A DNA stretch of 64,000 nucleotides from Isoptericola croceus (GTDB taxonomy: Bacteria > Actinomycetota > Actinomycetes > Actinomycetales > Cellulomonadaceae). The stretch's first letter is position 1. Each line of letters begins with the position of its first letter. The position numbers and the translations under genes were made by a program. The stretch lies in assembly GCF_029382255.1 (NCBI RefSeq), contig NZ_JARLLG010000009.1, forward strand, positions 62,001-126,000, written 5' to 3'. The notes under the pieces are model-generated. The model was not told the DNA's origin, ran no database searches, and saw nothing but the letters and a program-made list of their open reading frames with translations. Positions 8,419 through 18,314 of the stretch are shown one piece after another.

Positions 8419-10680
8419 TCACCCACCGTGCACGAAGCCGGTCGGCAGGTCTCTGGCGTGGAGGACGACGAGACGCTGCGTCGGGCGGGTCATCGCCACG
8501 TACAGGTCACCCCAGCGGCCCGGTCCGGCGGCGACGTCGACGGGCTCCACGAGCACGACGGCGTCGTACTCCAGGCCCTTCGCCTCGCGGGGCGACGTCA
8601 CGACGACCTGGGCGTCCTCGGGACGCTGGCCGGCGAGCCGTGCCGACTCCGCCGGTCCGAGCACGTCGGTGATCGCCGCGGCCACCCGGGTGCGCAGCGC
8701 GGCGACCGTGTCCTGCGTGGCGATGATCGCCACGCGGCCGGACCCGTCGGCCGCCACGTACTCCCGGGCGAGGTCTGCCGCCCGCCGGGCAGCGGTGCCG
8801 ACAGGATCGGCGACCCGGTCGATCTCGAGCGCGTCGGGCACGTCGCGTGCGGCGGTGAGCGGTGAGACGGGAAGCCCTGCCGCTGTTGCGACGCGCTGGG
8901 CGGCGTCGGCCACGGCCGCCGGCGTGCGGTAGCTGACGGTCAGCTCGCTCAGGCGCCAGCCGTCGCGCAGGACCGAGTCGAGAGCGTCGGGCCAGGAGCT
9001 CGCGCCGGCCGCCGACGAGGTCTGCGCGACGTCGCCCACGATCGTCAGGGAGCGCGAGGGCACGCGGCGCACGATCGCGTGCCACGCCATCGGGCTCAGC
9101 TCCTGCGCCTCGTCGACCACCACGTGACCGTAGGTCCACGACCGGTCCGACGCTGCGCGCTCGGCGGTGGTCAGGACGGGGCCGGACTCGGCGAACCGGG
9201 CAGCGAGCGTCTCGGCGTCGACCATCCCGCCCCCGGCGCCGGTGGACTCGAGCACGGAACGGGCGTACTCCAGCTCGGAGGCGCGCTGCGCCTCGGCGGC
9301 ACGCGCCTCCGCCCGGGCCACCGAGTCGTCGACGCCGAGCAGCTCCGCCGCCTCGTCGAGCAGCGGGACGTCCGACTCGGTCCAGGGCGCGTCGGGGGAG
9401 CGGCGGAGCAGCCTGCGCTCCGCGGGGGTGAGCTCCGGCGCGGCCTCCGACAGGCGGTGCGGCTTGGCCCACAGGTCGGCCACGAGCTTCTCCGGTGTCA
9501 GGGGGAACCACGCCAGGTTGACGGCCACCCGGACGTCCCGGTCCGCCCGCAGGTCCTCGTTCAGCACCGCGACGTCGTGGTCGGACAGCTCGGAGTCGGT
9601 CCGTTCGCGGTACTGGTCGACGAGCCGGGCGAGCATCTCGCGCACGAACGTGGCGCGCGCCTCGTTGTGGGGCTTGTGCGTACGGCGAGCGCGGGAGATC
9701 GCCTCGCGCACGTCCCGCCGTCGGATCTCGAGGTCGACGCCGTCGACGCGCACCGGCACGTCCTGGGCCGGGACGCGCTCGCGCGCCCGGACGGCCCGGT
9801 GGATCGCCGAGCGCCACAGGAGCCGTCCCTTGATCTCCGCGACGGGGCCTTCGTCGACCCCGTCCGCCCGCAGGCCCGGCAGGAGCTCGGCCACGGTGGT
9901 CGAGACGACGCCGGTCTCGCCGAGCGACGGCAGCACCTGGTCGATGTAGCGCAGGAAGGCGCGGCTCGGTCCGACGAGCAGCACGCCGGACCGCTCCAGG
10001 ACCCTGCGGTGCGCGTAGAGGAGGTAGGCCGCACGGTGCAGCGCGACGGCGGTCTTGCCGGTGCCTGGTCCGCCCTGGACCACGAGGGCACCCCCGAGGT
10101 CGTCGCGGACGATGCGGTCCTGCTCTCCCTGGATGGTCGCGACGATGTCGGCCATGCGGCCGGTGCGCCGGGTCGCCAACGAGGCGAGCAGCGCGCCCTC
10201 GCCGGAGAGCGAGGAGACCTCGATCCCGTCCGTCACGGCATCGAGGTCGAGCACCTCGTCCTCGAACCCGGTGACTGCTCGCCCGGTGGTGACCACGTGT
10301 CGACGACGGCGGACCCCGTCAGGGTGCAGCGCCGTCGCCCGGTAGAAGGCCTGGGCCGCGGGTGCCCGCCAGTCGGTGAGCAGCGTGCGGTGCTCGTCGT
10401 CGGCGAGACCGAGCCGGCCGACGTAGCGCACCTCGCCGCCGTCGAGGTCCAGCCGGCCGAAGGCCAGCCGGTCCTCGACGGCATCGAGCTGCGCGACGCG
10501 GTCTGCGTAGAGCGTCGCGAACGCGTCGCGCTCGCTCCGGTTCTGGGGCGAGCCGGACGGGCCCTCGCGACGTACCTCGGCGAGCCGCTCGCGTGTGGTG
10601 GCGCGCAGCTCGTCCAGGCGGTCGTACAGCCGCGTCACGACCACCTGCTCGCGCACCAGCTCATCCTGCCTGCCCGCCAC
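8419..10680 (-). CDS. HelD/HelR-type RNA polymerase recycling ATPase (UvrD/Rep superfamily 1)
   Basis: A 753-residue SF1 ATPase close to HelD/HelR, which removes stalled RNA polymerase from DNA; in some actinobacteria HelR protects polymerase from rifampicin. Visible features are a charged N-terminal coiled coil (first ~100 residues), DWRAPAAQAFYRA, Walker A QGGPGTGKTAVALHRAAYL, Walker B VVDEAQELSPMAW and the C-terminal EAKGLEYDAVVLVEP and YVAMTRPTQRL motifs. QGGPGTGKTAVALHR with the DWRAP motif separates HelD from UvrD. The GTG start follows GGGAGGA. No rifampicin-associated promoter element was seen upstream, so a resistance role is not supported by its promoter. Confidence 0.88.
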   Translation of the reverse strand: MAGRQDELVREQVVVTRLYDRLDELRATTRERLAEVRREGPSGSPQNRSERDAFATLYADRVAQLDAVEDRLAFGRLDLDGGEVRYVGRLGLADDEHRTLLTDWRAPAAQAFYRATALHPDGVRRRRHVVTTGRAVTGFEDEVLDLDAVTDGIEVSSLSGEGALLASLATRRTGRMADIVATIQGEQDRIVRDDLGGALVVQGGPGTGKTAVALHRAAYLLYAHRRVLERSGVLLVGPSRAFLRYIDQVLPSLGETGVVSTTVAELLPGLRADGVDEGPVAEIKGRLLWRSAIHRAVRARERVPAQDVPVRVDGVDLEIRRRDVREAISRARRTHKPHNEARATFVREMLARLVDQYRERTDSELSDHDVAVLNEDLRADRDVRVAVNLAWFPLTPEKLVADLWAKPHRLSEAAPELTPAERRLLRRSPDAPWTESDVPLLDEAAELLGVDDSVARAEARAAEAQRASELEYARSVLESTGAGGGMVDAETLAARFAESGPVLTTAERAASDRSWTYGHVVVDEAQELSPMAWHAIVRRVPSRSLTIVGDVAQTSSAAGASSWPDALDSVLRDGWRLSELTVSYRTPAAVADAAQRVATAAGLPVSPLTAARDVPDALEIDRVADPVGTAARRAADLAREYVAADGSGRVAIIATQDTVAALRTRVAAAITDVLGPAESARLAGQRPEDAQVVVTSPREAKGLEYDAVVLVEPVDVAAGPGRWGDLYVAMTRPTQRLVVLHARDLPTGFVHGG

Positions 10681-10812
10681 GCGTCCTCCCGGTGCTGCTC
10701 GATGTGCGGCCGACCATCATTCCATGCGCAGCGGGTGGTGCGCGCCGCTGCCCACCAGGCGGTGCGCGACGCGCCGGGGTCGTGTGCGGTGACGCGGGCG
10801 AGCCCGACGACA

Positions 10813-10818
10813 TAGGAT
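10813..10818 (+). promoter_or_regulatory. Leaderless -10 box for the REC-PP2C gene
   Basis: TAGGAT lies seven bases before ATG 10826 with no Shine-Dalgarno sequence, fitting a leaderless transcript. Confidence 0.55.
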
Positions 10819-10825
10819 CACGGGC

Positions 10826-12135
10826 ATGATCAGCGGCGACGGGGGACCCGCCGGGTCCGGGTTCGACGCGTCGGCAGGGCCGGCCGTCGTGCTCCTCGTC
10901 GAGGACGACGACGGCGACGCGCTGCTGGTGACCGAGCTGCTCGCCGACGCCGAGATCGATATCGATGTGCGTCGTGCGACCTCGGTCGCCCAGGCCGCGG
11001 AAGAGCTCGACCGGACGGCGGTCGACTGCCTGATCATCGACCTCGGGCTGCCGGACGCGGTCGGTCTCACCGCAGTCGAACGCCTCCGCAGCTCGACCCA
11101 GCGGCACTCGGTCCCGCCTGCCCTCGTCGTGCTCACGGGACACGCCGGTATCGACCAGGGGGTGCGTGCCGTGGCGGCGGGTGCCGACGACTATCTCGTC
11201 AAGGGTGAGACGGGGCCCGACCTGCTGGGTCGGTCGCTGCGTTATGCCCTGCAGCGCCGGCAGTCGGCCGCCCAGCAGCGGGCGCTGTACCGCAGTGAGG
11301 TGCGTGCGGCGGAGACCGCCCGCCTCGAGCGGGCCCTGCTGCCGAAGCCGCTCGTCGAGGACACCGCGGTCTCCGTCATGGTCGGGTACCTGCCGGGCGG
11401 CAACGGCCTGCTCGGAGGTGACTTCTTCGACTCGGTGGAGATGTCCGACGGCACGGTGCTGTCGATGATCGGCGACGTCGCGGGTCACGGCCCGGACGAG
11501 GCCGCGCTCGGCGCGACGCTGCGTACGGCGTGGCGGACGCTCGTCCTCACCGGTACGCCGCCGGGCGACGTGCTCGGGCACCTGGAACGGGTCCTGGTCA
11601 CGGAACGGGCCCAACCGGAGACGTTCGTGACGCTGTGCCAGGTGGCCGTGGCCGCCGATCGCCGGGGGATCGACGTCTACCTCGCGGGGCACCCGGCGCC
11701 GATGCTCCTGACGGGCCCGGTCGGTGGCGTCCGCTGCGACGAGGTGATGCCGACCGCCCGGGGGCGGGCGCTCGGCATCCCGGTCGAGGGTGGCTGGCGC
11801 CCGCAGCTCCTGGACGTCGACGGTCCCTTCGCCGTGCTGATGTACACGGACGGACTGGTGGAGGCCTCCGTCTCGGAGGCCTGTCGCGAGGCCCGCACGG
11901 CGGGGCGCGGAGCACCCCGCGTCGGGGTCGACGGCCTGCGCGGCCTCGTGCAGGACGAACTCGACGAGTCGGGCTTCGTGGGTGTCGTCGAGCGGGTCCT
12001 GCGGCGTGTGCGCGCGTTGCACGGCGGTCCGCTCGTCGACGACGCGGCCGTGCTCGTGGTCGGATGGACGGGAGCCCACGGTGTCGTGGGGGAGCGTTCG
12101 TCGACGTTGGCGGACTCGGCGGAGTGGGCACGCTC

Positions 12136-12139
<4 letters not shown>
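10826..12139 (+). CDS. Response regulator with PP2C/SpoIIE phosphatase output (RsbU type)
   Basis: A 437-residue two-domain regulator. The receiver (about 20-140) has acidic EDDDGD, the phospho-acceptor aspartate in LIIDLGLPD and the lysine in DDYLVKGE. The PPM phosphatase domain (about 180-425) keeps the metal-binding motifs GGDFFD, GDVAGHG, AGHPAP, YTDGLVEA and DDAAVLVV. Such proteins usually dephosphorylate anti-sigma-factor antagonists or related serine-phosphorylated partners. No such partner gene is next to it. It overlaps the histidine kinase by 4 bases (GTGA), so the kinase probably phosphorylates this receiver. All catalytic residues I checked are present. Confidence 0.92.
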
Positions 12140-13302
<1,163 letters not shown>

Positions 13303-13311
13303 GGTGGCGGC

Positions 13312-13752
13312 ATGACGGAGCAGCAGGTTGGTATCGAGGTCCTCCTGGTCGAGGACGATCCCGGGGACGTCCTGATGACACGCGAGGCCTTCGCCGAGCA
13401 CAAGGTTGCCAACCGGCTGTCGGTCGTGGCCGACGGAGTGAGCGCGATGGAGTTCCTGCGCCGCGAGGGCGCCTACGCGGAGGCCCCTCGTCCGGACCTC
13501 GTCCTGCTGGACCTCAACCTGCCCCGGATGGACGGCCGTGAGGTGCTCGCGTTGGTGAAGGAGGACCCGGTCCTGAAGCACATCCCCGTGGTCGTGCTGA
13601 CGACGTCGGAGGCGGAGGAGGACGTGCTGCGCTCGTATGCCTTGCACGCCAACGCCTACGTGACCAAGCCCGTGGACTTCGAGCGGTTCATCGAGGTCGT
13701 GCAGCGGATCGACGAGTTCTTCGTGTCCGTGGTCCGGCTGCCGCGGCACTGA
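13312..13752 (+). CDS. Single-domain response regulator (Rcp1-like)
   Basis: A 146-residue stand-alone receiver with EDDPGD, the phospho-acceptor aspartate in [12 protein letters not shown], threonines in [11 protein letters not shown] and the lysine in [11 protein letters not shown]. There is no output domain, so it should act by protein contact or as a phosphate sink or relay. It resembles the Rcp1 group that pairs with phytochrome-like kinases. It follows the kinase by 9 bases, with a possible separate leaderless start. Confidence 0.92.
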   Translation: MTEQQVGIEVLLVEDDPGDVLMTREAFAEHKVANRLSVVADGVSAMEFLRREGAYAEAPRPDLVLLDLNLPRMDGREVLALVKEDPVLKHIPVVVLTTSEAEEDVLRSYALHANAYVTKPVDFERFIEVVQRIDEFFVSVVRLPRH

Positions 13753-13764
13753 CGGCGGGAAGAT

Positions 13765-13781
13765 CCAGGGAGGTGCCCTGG
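13765..13781 (+). other. Short hairpin after the response regulator
   Basis: CCAGGG-AGGTG-CCCTGG is a perfect 6-bp stem 12 bases after the regulator stop and 50 bases before the PAC2 gene. It may be a weak terminator. A TTGACA follows at 13782-13787 and could be a -35 element, although no good -10 lies at the right distance. Confidence 0.35.
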
Positions 13782-13830
13782 TTGACACCCGTGTGACGCT
13801 GCTGCGTCGTGGGAGTCGAGACGAGGAGGC

Positions 13831-14760
13831 ATGGTGCTGGACCCGCAGGGGATCTACGAGGTCGACGACGAGGCGCTCGCGCGGACGTTGGGCGACGAGC
13901 CGGCGACGAGCGCGGCGCCCGTCCTGGTGCACGCGCTGCAGGGCTTCGTCGATGCGGGCGCGGCCGGGGAGATCGCCGTCGCGCACCTGCTCGAGCGGTT
14001 CACGGTCACGCGGCTGGTCACCTTCGACGCCGACCAGCTCGTCGACTATCGGTCGCGTCGCCCACCGATGACGTTCGACGCGGACCGGTGGACGGAGTAC
14101 GACGAGCCGTCGCTCGTCATGGACCACCTGATCGACGACGAGGGTGCGGGGTTCCTCCTGCTGCACGGTGTCGAGCCGGACGTCCAGTGGGAGCGTGTGG
14201 TTGCCGCTGTGCGTGAGCTCGTGGAGCGGTTCGGCGTCTCGCTGACGATCGGGATCCATGGGATCCCGATGGGCGTTCCGCACACGCGGCCGCTGTCGTT
14301 GACCGCTCACGGCACCCGCTCGGGCCTGGTGGAGGACTACACCTCGTTCTTCGGCCGGGTGCGCGTGCCGGGTTCGCTCGGCGCGTTGCTGGAGCTGCGT
14401 CTCGGTCAGACCGAGCACGACGCGCTCGGTGTGACGGTGCACGTTCCGCACTACCTGGCGCAGTCCCGCTATGTCCCTGCTGCCGTGGTCGCTCTGCAGC
14501 ACCTGGAGAAGGCGACGGGCCTGGCGCTCGGCACCGAGGGTCTGTCCGAGGCCGCCGGGGAGGCACAGGTGGAGGTGGCCGAGCTCGTGTCCCAGAACGA
14601 CGAGGTGGCCGCACTGGTGCATCAGCTCGAGGAGCAGTACGACGCCTTCACCCGGTCCGTCGGCCGGACGAACCTCCTCGCCGAGGACGCGTCCCTGCCG
14701 ACGGCTGAGGAGCTCGGCGCGGAGTTCGAGAGGTTCCTCGCACAGCACGACGACGGCTGA
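13831..14760 (+). CDS. PAC2 family protein (proteasome-assembly-chaperone fold)
   Basis: A 309-residue PAC2-family protein. Actinobacterial members have no firmly established function. Family features visible are [18 protein letters not shown] (about 31-48), [25 protein letters not shown] and the [13 protein letters not shown] stretch. The C-terminal third is helical with heptad character ([21 protein letters not shown]). The ATG at 13831 follows GAGGAGG at good distance. It is a single gene between the signalling unit and the cold-shock gene. Confidence 0.88.
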   Translation: MVLDPQGIYEVDDEALARTLGDEPATSAAPVLVHALQGFVDAGAAGEIAVAHLLERFTVTRLVTFDADQLVDYRSRRPPMTFDADRWTEYDEPSLVMDHLIDDEGAGFLLLHGVEPDVQWERVVAAVRELVERFGVSLTIGIHGIPMGVPHTRPLSLTAHGTRSGLVEDYTSFFGRVRVPGSLGALLELRLGQTEHDALGVTVHVPHYLAQSRYVPAAVVALQHLEKATGLALGTEGLSEAAGEAQVEVAELVSQNDEVAALVHQLEEQYDAFTRSVGRTNLLAEDASLPTAEELGAEFERFLAQHDDG

Positions 14761-14867
14761 CGTCCAGGGCGTACTCCGTGCGCCCGGGAGTGCTCCGTGT
14801 CACACTGTTCGGCGTCGTGCCTGCTCGTCGGCGTAGGGACCGGTGCAGGGGGCGCGACGGCGGGTGC

Positions 14868-14895
14868 CCGTCCGGTGCACCCGTGCACCGGACGG
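14868..14895 (+). other. 28-base palindrome in the cold-shock gene leader
   Basis: Two perfect 13-base arms (14868-14880 and 14883-14895) are separated by only CC, ending 17 bases before the cold-shock start and just before its GAAGGA ribosome binding site. As RNA it makes a stable stem with a four-base loop; as DNA it could be an operator. Confidence 0.7.
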
Positions 14896-14912
14896 AAGGT
14901 CGAAGGATCAGC

Positions 14913-15116
14913 ATGGCGCAGGGTTCCGTGAAGTGGTTCAACTCCGAGAAGGGCTACGGGTTCATCGCCCAGGACGGCGGCGGCGCCGACGTCTTCGTCC
15001 ACTACTCGGCGATCCAGACACAGGGGTACCGCACCCTCGACGAGGCCCAACGGGTCGAGTTCGAGATCACGCAGGGGCCGAAGGGCCCGCAGGCGGAGCA
15101 GGTCGTCCCGCTCTGA
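14913..15116 (+). CDS. Cold-shock protein, CspA family
   Basis: A 67-residue single cold-shock domain that binds single-stranded nucleic acid and melts RNA structure. RNP1 is GYGFIAQD and RNP2 is VFVHYSAI, after [14 protein letters not shown]. Length matches CspA. The upstream frame is open to 14778, but family conservation begins at ATG 14913, which has GAAGGA before it. The 150-base leader with a strong hairpin suggests post-transcriptional control, as known for other csp genes. Confidence 0.96.
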   Translation: MAQGSVKWFNSEKGYGFIAQDGGGADVFVHYSAIQTQGYRTLDEAQRVEFEITQGPKGPQAEQVVPL

Positions 15117-15133
15117 CCCCTCCCTCTCGACGG

Positions 15134-15162
15134 GGGCCGCCGCCCGGGCCGGGTGGCGGCCC
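15134..15162. terminator. Terminator after the cold-shock gene
   Basis: A 12-bp stem (15134-15145 with 15151-15162, one G-U pair) with a 5-base loop lies between the cold-shock gene and the convergent SnoaL-like gene. Confidence 0.75.
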
Positions 15163-15170
15163 TCGCCGCG

Positions 15171-15584
15171 TCAGCCGGTCGACGCCTGAGCGAAGCGTGC
15201 GCGCCAGGCAGGAGCGGGATCCCCACCGCGCTCGGTCCAGTACTCGGTCCCGGCGATCACCTGCCCTCCTCGCACCGTCCAGAACGACGCGGCGCGGAAC
15301 ACGCCGACGCCGAGCTGGGGCACCTCGACCTCCGAGACCACGTCCTCCCCGGCGGCGATCACCCGCAGGACGCGGATGTGCCACCCCTCGGGGTACTCGC
15401 GGTTCACCGCGACCACGTTCCCGCGGCCGACGAACCGCTCGCCGGTGACCGGCCACTCGACGACGACGTCCGGGGCGAGAAGCTCGGCGAGTCCTTCCCA
15501 GTCGCGTCCCTCCATCCGCTCCCAGAGCGCCGTGACGACCTCCGCCGGGTTCTGGGGTTGCGCCGTCCGCGCTGCGTGTGTCAT
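15171..15584 (-). CDS. SnoaL-like/NTF2-fold protein
   Basis: A 137-residue protein with the cone-shaped NTF2/SnoaL fold pattern: an N-terminal helix (PAEVVTALWERMEGRDWEGLAELLAPDVVVEWP), GRGNVVAVNREYPEGW and the closing FWTVRGGQVIAGTEYWTE strand pair. This fold covers cyclases, isomerases and binding proteins, so substrate and reaction cannot be assigned. It lies 38 bases after the spermidine-synthase-like gene on the same strand and may be co-transcribed with it. Confidence 0.8.
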   Translation of the reverse strand: MTHAARTAQPQNPAEVVTALWERMEGRDWEGLAELLAPDVVVEWPVTGERFVGRGNVVAVNREYPEGWHIRVLRVIAAGEDVVSEVEVPQLGVGVFRAASFWTVRGGQVIAGTEYWTERGGDPAPAWRARFAQASTG

Positions 15585-15622
15585 GCCGAGAGGTTGTCAC
15601 GGCCCGCCGACACGGGCAGGCC

Positions 15623-16498
15623 TCAGCCCAGGCCGGCGAAGCGAGCGACCTCGCCGTCGGTCAGGAGCCGTGCGGGTACGGGAAGGCTGCGCAGGGCGCG
15701 GGCGAGGGACGCCTCGCGCAGGTCGACCCGTGCGCCCGGGCTGCCTTCCGAGCCGCCCGCGCGAACGGCGGCGAGCACGACGTTGCCGTACCGGCGGCCC
15801 TTGAGCACACCCGGCTCGGCGATCAGACCCAGCCGCCCCTGCGGTGCACAGCCCGGACCGAAGGTCTCGGCGAGCGCGACGGCCTCGCGGCGGGCGAGGT
15901 CCAGCGGTGGGCGGTCGGCACAGTTCGCCAGGAGCACGCCGCCGGGGCGCAGGACGCGCAGTGCGGCGGCGGCGAAGTCCTCGCCCACCAGGTGGTCGGG
16001 TGTCCGGTCGCCGTCGAACGCGTCCCTGACGACGACGTCGAAGGACCCGGCCGGCAGGCTCGCCAGTGCGCGGCCGCCGTCGTCGGCACGCAGGCGCAGC
16101 CGGGGGGAGCGGGGTAGGGAGAACCACTCGCGCACGAGCGTCAGCAGGCGGGCGTCGATGTCGACGCCGAGCTGACGCGACGCGGGTCGGACGTGCTCGA
16201 TCTGGCGCGGGAGCGCGCACCCGGCGGCGCCGAGGTGGAGCGCGCGCACGGGACCCGCGGGCAGCAGGTCGACGACGGCGGCCATCTGCTGGAGGTACTC
16301 GAAGGCGAGGAAGCCGGGGTCGTCGAGGTCGAGGCACGAGCTCGGCACCCCGTTGACGTGCAGCGTCACCCGCGCGGCATGGTCGGGGTCCGGTTCGACG
16401 TGTGCGGTGCCGGTGTCGATCGGGACGGGACCGGTGGGGAGTGTCGGTGCCACGCGGGAGGATCGGTCCTGACGGATCGTGCGAGAGCGTCTGGCCAT
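15623..16498 (-). CDS. Spermidine-synthase-like SAM-binding protein
   Basis: A 291-residue Rossmann protein of the spermidine synthase superfamily. It shows ALHLGAAGCALPRQ (nucleotide-binding glycine loop), VDIDARLLTLVREWF, VVRDAFDGDRTP and LRPGGVLLANCAD. Actinobacterial proteins of this type are often labelled spermidine synthase, but no polyamine genes are nearby and the true substrate is unknown. The ATG at 16498 has GAGAGGA upstream, while the frame continues open through the promoter region. Its start lies 37 bases from a perfect LexA box shared with the divergent HEPN-dinB unit, so weak SOS control is possible. Confidence 0.75.
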   Translation of the reverse strand: MARRSRTIRQDRSSRVAPTLPTGPVPIDTGTAHVEPDPDHAARVTLHVNGVPSSCLDLDDPGFLAFEYLQQMAAVVDLLPAGPVRALHLGAAGCALPRQIEHVRPASRQLGVDIDARLLTLVREWFSLPRSPRLRLRADDGGRALASLPAGSFDVVVRDAFDGDRTPDHLVGEDFAAAALRVLRPGGVLLANCADRPPLDLARREAVALAETFGPGCAPQGRLGLIAEPGVLKGRRYGNVVLAAVRAGGSEGSPGARVDLREASLARALRSLPVPARLLTDGEVARFAGLG

Positions 16499-16525
16499 GT
16501 GAACATCCTCTCCCGCGCAGACGTC

Positions 16526-16554
16526 TTGACAGGATCGAACAGGCGTTCGAAGAT
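16526..16554 (+). promoter_or_regulatory. SOS promoter with perfect LexA palindrome for HEPN-dinB
   Basis: TCGAAC-AGGC-GTTCGA at 16535-16550 matches the actinobacterial LexA consensus at all 12 half-site positions. It sits between a consensus -35 TTGACA (16526-16531) and a weak -10 GAAGAT (16549-16554) at 17-base spacing, so bound LexA would block RNA polymerase. Confidence 0.88.
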
Positions 16555-16594
16555 GCGAGGGTGGGATGGTCCCCCAGTGGTCAGGAGGTGTGCG

Positions 16595-17029
16595 ATGACA
16601 GCACGAGGTGGTGCACCCGTGCCGGACCGCGTGGACAGGCTGCTGGTGCGGGCGGACGCGGAGCTGGCCTCCGCGGTCCTGGCTACCGACCCGGGGGAGC
16701 GCTTCGTCCACGCTCATCTGGCGGCGCTGCGCTCCGCCGCTGCGGTCGTGGCGCTGCACGGCGACGCGCCGCGCGGGCGCGCCCGCGCCGTGTGGGACCT
16801 TCTGACCCGCGTCGAGCCCGAGCTGGCGGCGTGGAGCGTGTACTTCGCGTCCGGGGCGCGGCTGCGGGCCGCCGTGGACGCCGGGCACGGTGAGGACGTA
16901 ACCCCGGCCCGCGCGGACGAGCTGCTCGCGTGCGCCGAGGACTTCCGCGACGAGGTCGGCCTCCGGCTGGACCCGGGCGCCGGGTTCTCCCTCCGGGCCT
17001 CGCGCGACGCCGTGACGGCGGCATCGTGA
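16595..17029 (+). CDS. SAV_6107-family HEPN-domain protein, SOS-controlled partner of dinB
   Basis: A 144-residue all-helical protein of the SAV_6107 HEPN family. HEPN domains are often RNases or nucleic-acid-binding modules. The classic R-x4-6-H motif is not obvious here, so catalysis is unproven. Visible segments are HAHLAALRSAAAVVALHG, RARAVWDLLTRVEPELAAW and a C-terminal DEVGLRLDPGAGFSLRASRDAV. AGGAGGTG lies before ATG 16595. It overlaps dinB by 4 bases (GTGA) and is the first gene behind a perfect LexA box, which ties it to translesion synthesis. Its molecular role in that setting is not established. Confidence 0.85.
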   Translation: MTARGGAPVPDRVDRLLVRADAELASAVLATDPGERFVHAHLAALRSAAAVVALHGDAPRGRARAVWDLLTRVEPELAAWSVYFASGARLRAAVDAGHGEDVTPARADELLACAEDFRDEVGLRLDPGAGFSLRASRDAVTAAS

Positions 17030-18276
17030 GCCGCGGCCCGCGGGCCTCGATGGTGCGACGCGACTGGGGCGACGACGAGGACGGGGCGTCGATCCTGCAC
17101 GTGGACATGGATGCGTTCTTCGCGTCGGTCGAGCTGGCGAGAAGGCCGTCCTTGCGGGGGCTGCCGGTGATCGTGGGTGGCCGGGAACGCGGGGTCGTGC
17201 TCGCCGCCACCTACGAGGCACGGGCCTACGGCGTCCGTTCGGCGATGCCGATGGTCCATGCGCTGCGTCGGTGCCCGCAGGCGGTCGTGGTGGCGCCCGA
17301 CCAGCGGCGCTATCGAGATGTGTCACGCTCGGTGATGGCGATGCTGAGTGACGTCACGGCGGTGGTCGAGCAGGTGTCGGTCGACGAGGCGTTCCTCGAC
17401 GTGTCCGGTGCTCGGCGCCGCCTCGGTCGGGCGACGACGATCGGCGCAGCGCTGCGAGAGCGCGTGCAGGATGAGCACGGCATCACGTGCTCGGTGGGGA
17501 TCGGACGGAACAAGCTCGTCGCGAAGCTGGCCTCGACCCACGCCAAGCCCGACGGCATGCTCCTGATCCCGGCGACAGCGACCGAGTCGTTCCTGCGCGC
17601 GCTGCCTGTCGGCGCGCTGTGGGGGGTCGGTGAGAAGACCGAGCAGGTCCTGGCTCGCTGGGGTATCACCACCGTCGCGGAGCTGGCGGACACGGACGTC
17701 GACGTCCTGCAGGCGGCCGTCGGCAGGGTCTCCGGAGCGCATCTGCACGATCTCGCCTGGGGGCGGGACTCTCGCCCTGTCGTGGCGGGTCGTGCCGAAC
17801 GCAGCATCGGCGCCGAGTCCACGTTCGGCCAGGACGTGCGCGATCTCGACGAGGTGGCACGACGCCTGCACGAGCTGAGCGACCGGGTGGCCGGCCGGAT
17901 GCGACGCCAGGGTGTCGTGGCGCGCACGGTGGCACTGAAGGTGCGTACCAGTGACTTTCGGACCATGTCGCGCTCTCGCACGCTCGAAGTCCCGACCGAC
18001 GTGGCCCAGGAGATGTACGGGGTCGCCCGCGACCTGCTCGCGGGCGTCGATCTCCACGGGCTGCCGGTCCGCCTGGTCGGGGTCCGGGGGGAGAACCTCC
18101 GCGCCCGTACGGAGCTCACGTCACAGCCGACGCTCTTCGAGGAAGGTGACCCGCACACGGGCGCTCGCCGCGACGCCGAGCTGGCGGTGGATGCCGTCCG
18201 GGAGCGGTTCGGGTCGGCGGCGATCGCTCTCGGTGCGTCGCCGACTACCGTCCAGCGCCCAGCGGGCATATCCTAG
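17026..18276 (+). CDS. dinB: DNA polymerase IV (translesion, Y-family)
   Basis: A 416-residue Y-family polymerase for translesion synthesis. The palm motifs HVDMDAFFASVE and QVSVDEAFLD carry the metal-binding aspartates and glutamate. CSVGIGRNKLVAKLAS, the helix-hairpin-helix GALWGVGEKTEQVL and the little-finger domain (about 240-350) follow. The C-terminal SQPTLFEE is a clamp-binding motif. The GTG at 17026 is coupled to the HEPN gene; an ATG at 17050 is a weaker alternative. Expression should be SOS-induced through the upstream LexA box. Confidence 0.95.
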   Translation: MSRGPRASMVRRDWGDDEDGASILHVDMDAFFASVELARRPSLRGLPVIVGGRERGVVLAATYEARAYGVRSAMPMVHALRRCPQAVVVAPDQRRYRDVSRSVMAMLSDVTAVVEQVSVDEAFLDVSGARRRLGRATTIGAALRERVQDEHGITCSVGIGRNKLVAKLASTHAKPDGMLLIPATATESFLRALPVGALWGVGEKTEQVLARWGITTVAELADTDVDVLQAAVGRVSGAHLHDLAWGRDSRPVVAGRAERSIGAESTFGQDVRDLDEVARRLHELSDRVAGRMRRQGVVARTVALKVRTSDFRTMSRSRTLEVPTDVAQEMYGVARDLLAGVDLHGLPVRLVGVRGENLRARTELTSQPTLFEEGDPHTGARRDAELAVDAVRERFGSAAIALGASPTTVQRPAGIS

Positions 18277-18314
18277 GGGCAGGCCACGAAACTACAGCGA
18301 GATCGGGGGGCCCG

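Noticed and set aside
10681-10825. A rifampicin-associated element before the HelR-type gene
   Set aside because: I looked for the characteristic inverted repeat and did not find one.
15623-16498. Naming the spermidine-synthase-like gene speE
   Set aside because: Only the Rossmann and DAFDG motifs are shared; no polyamine pathway gene is near and actinobacterial members are often misnamed.
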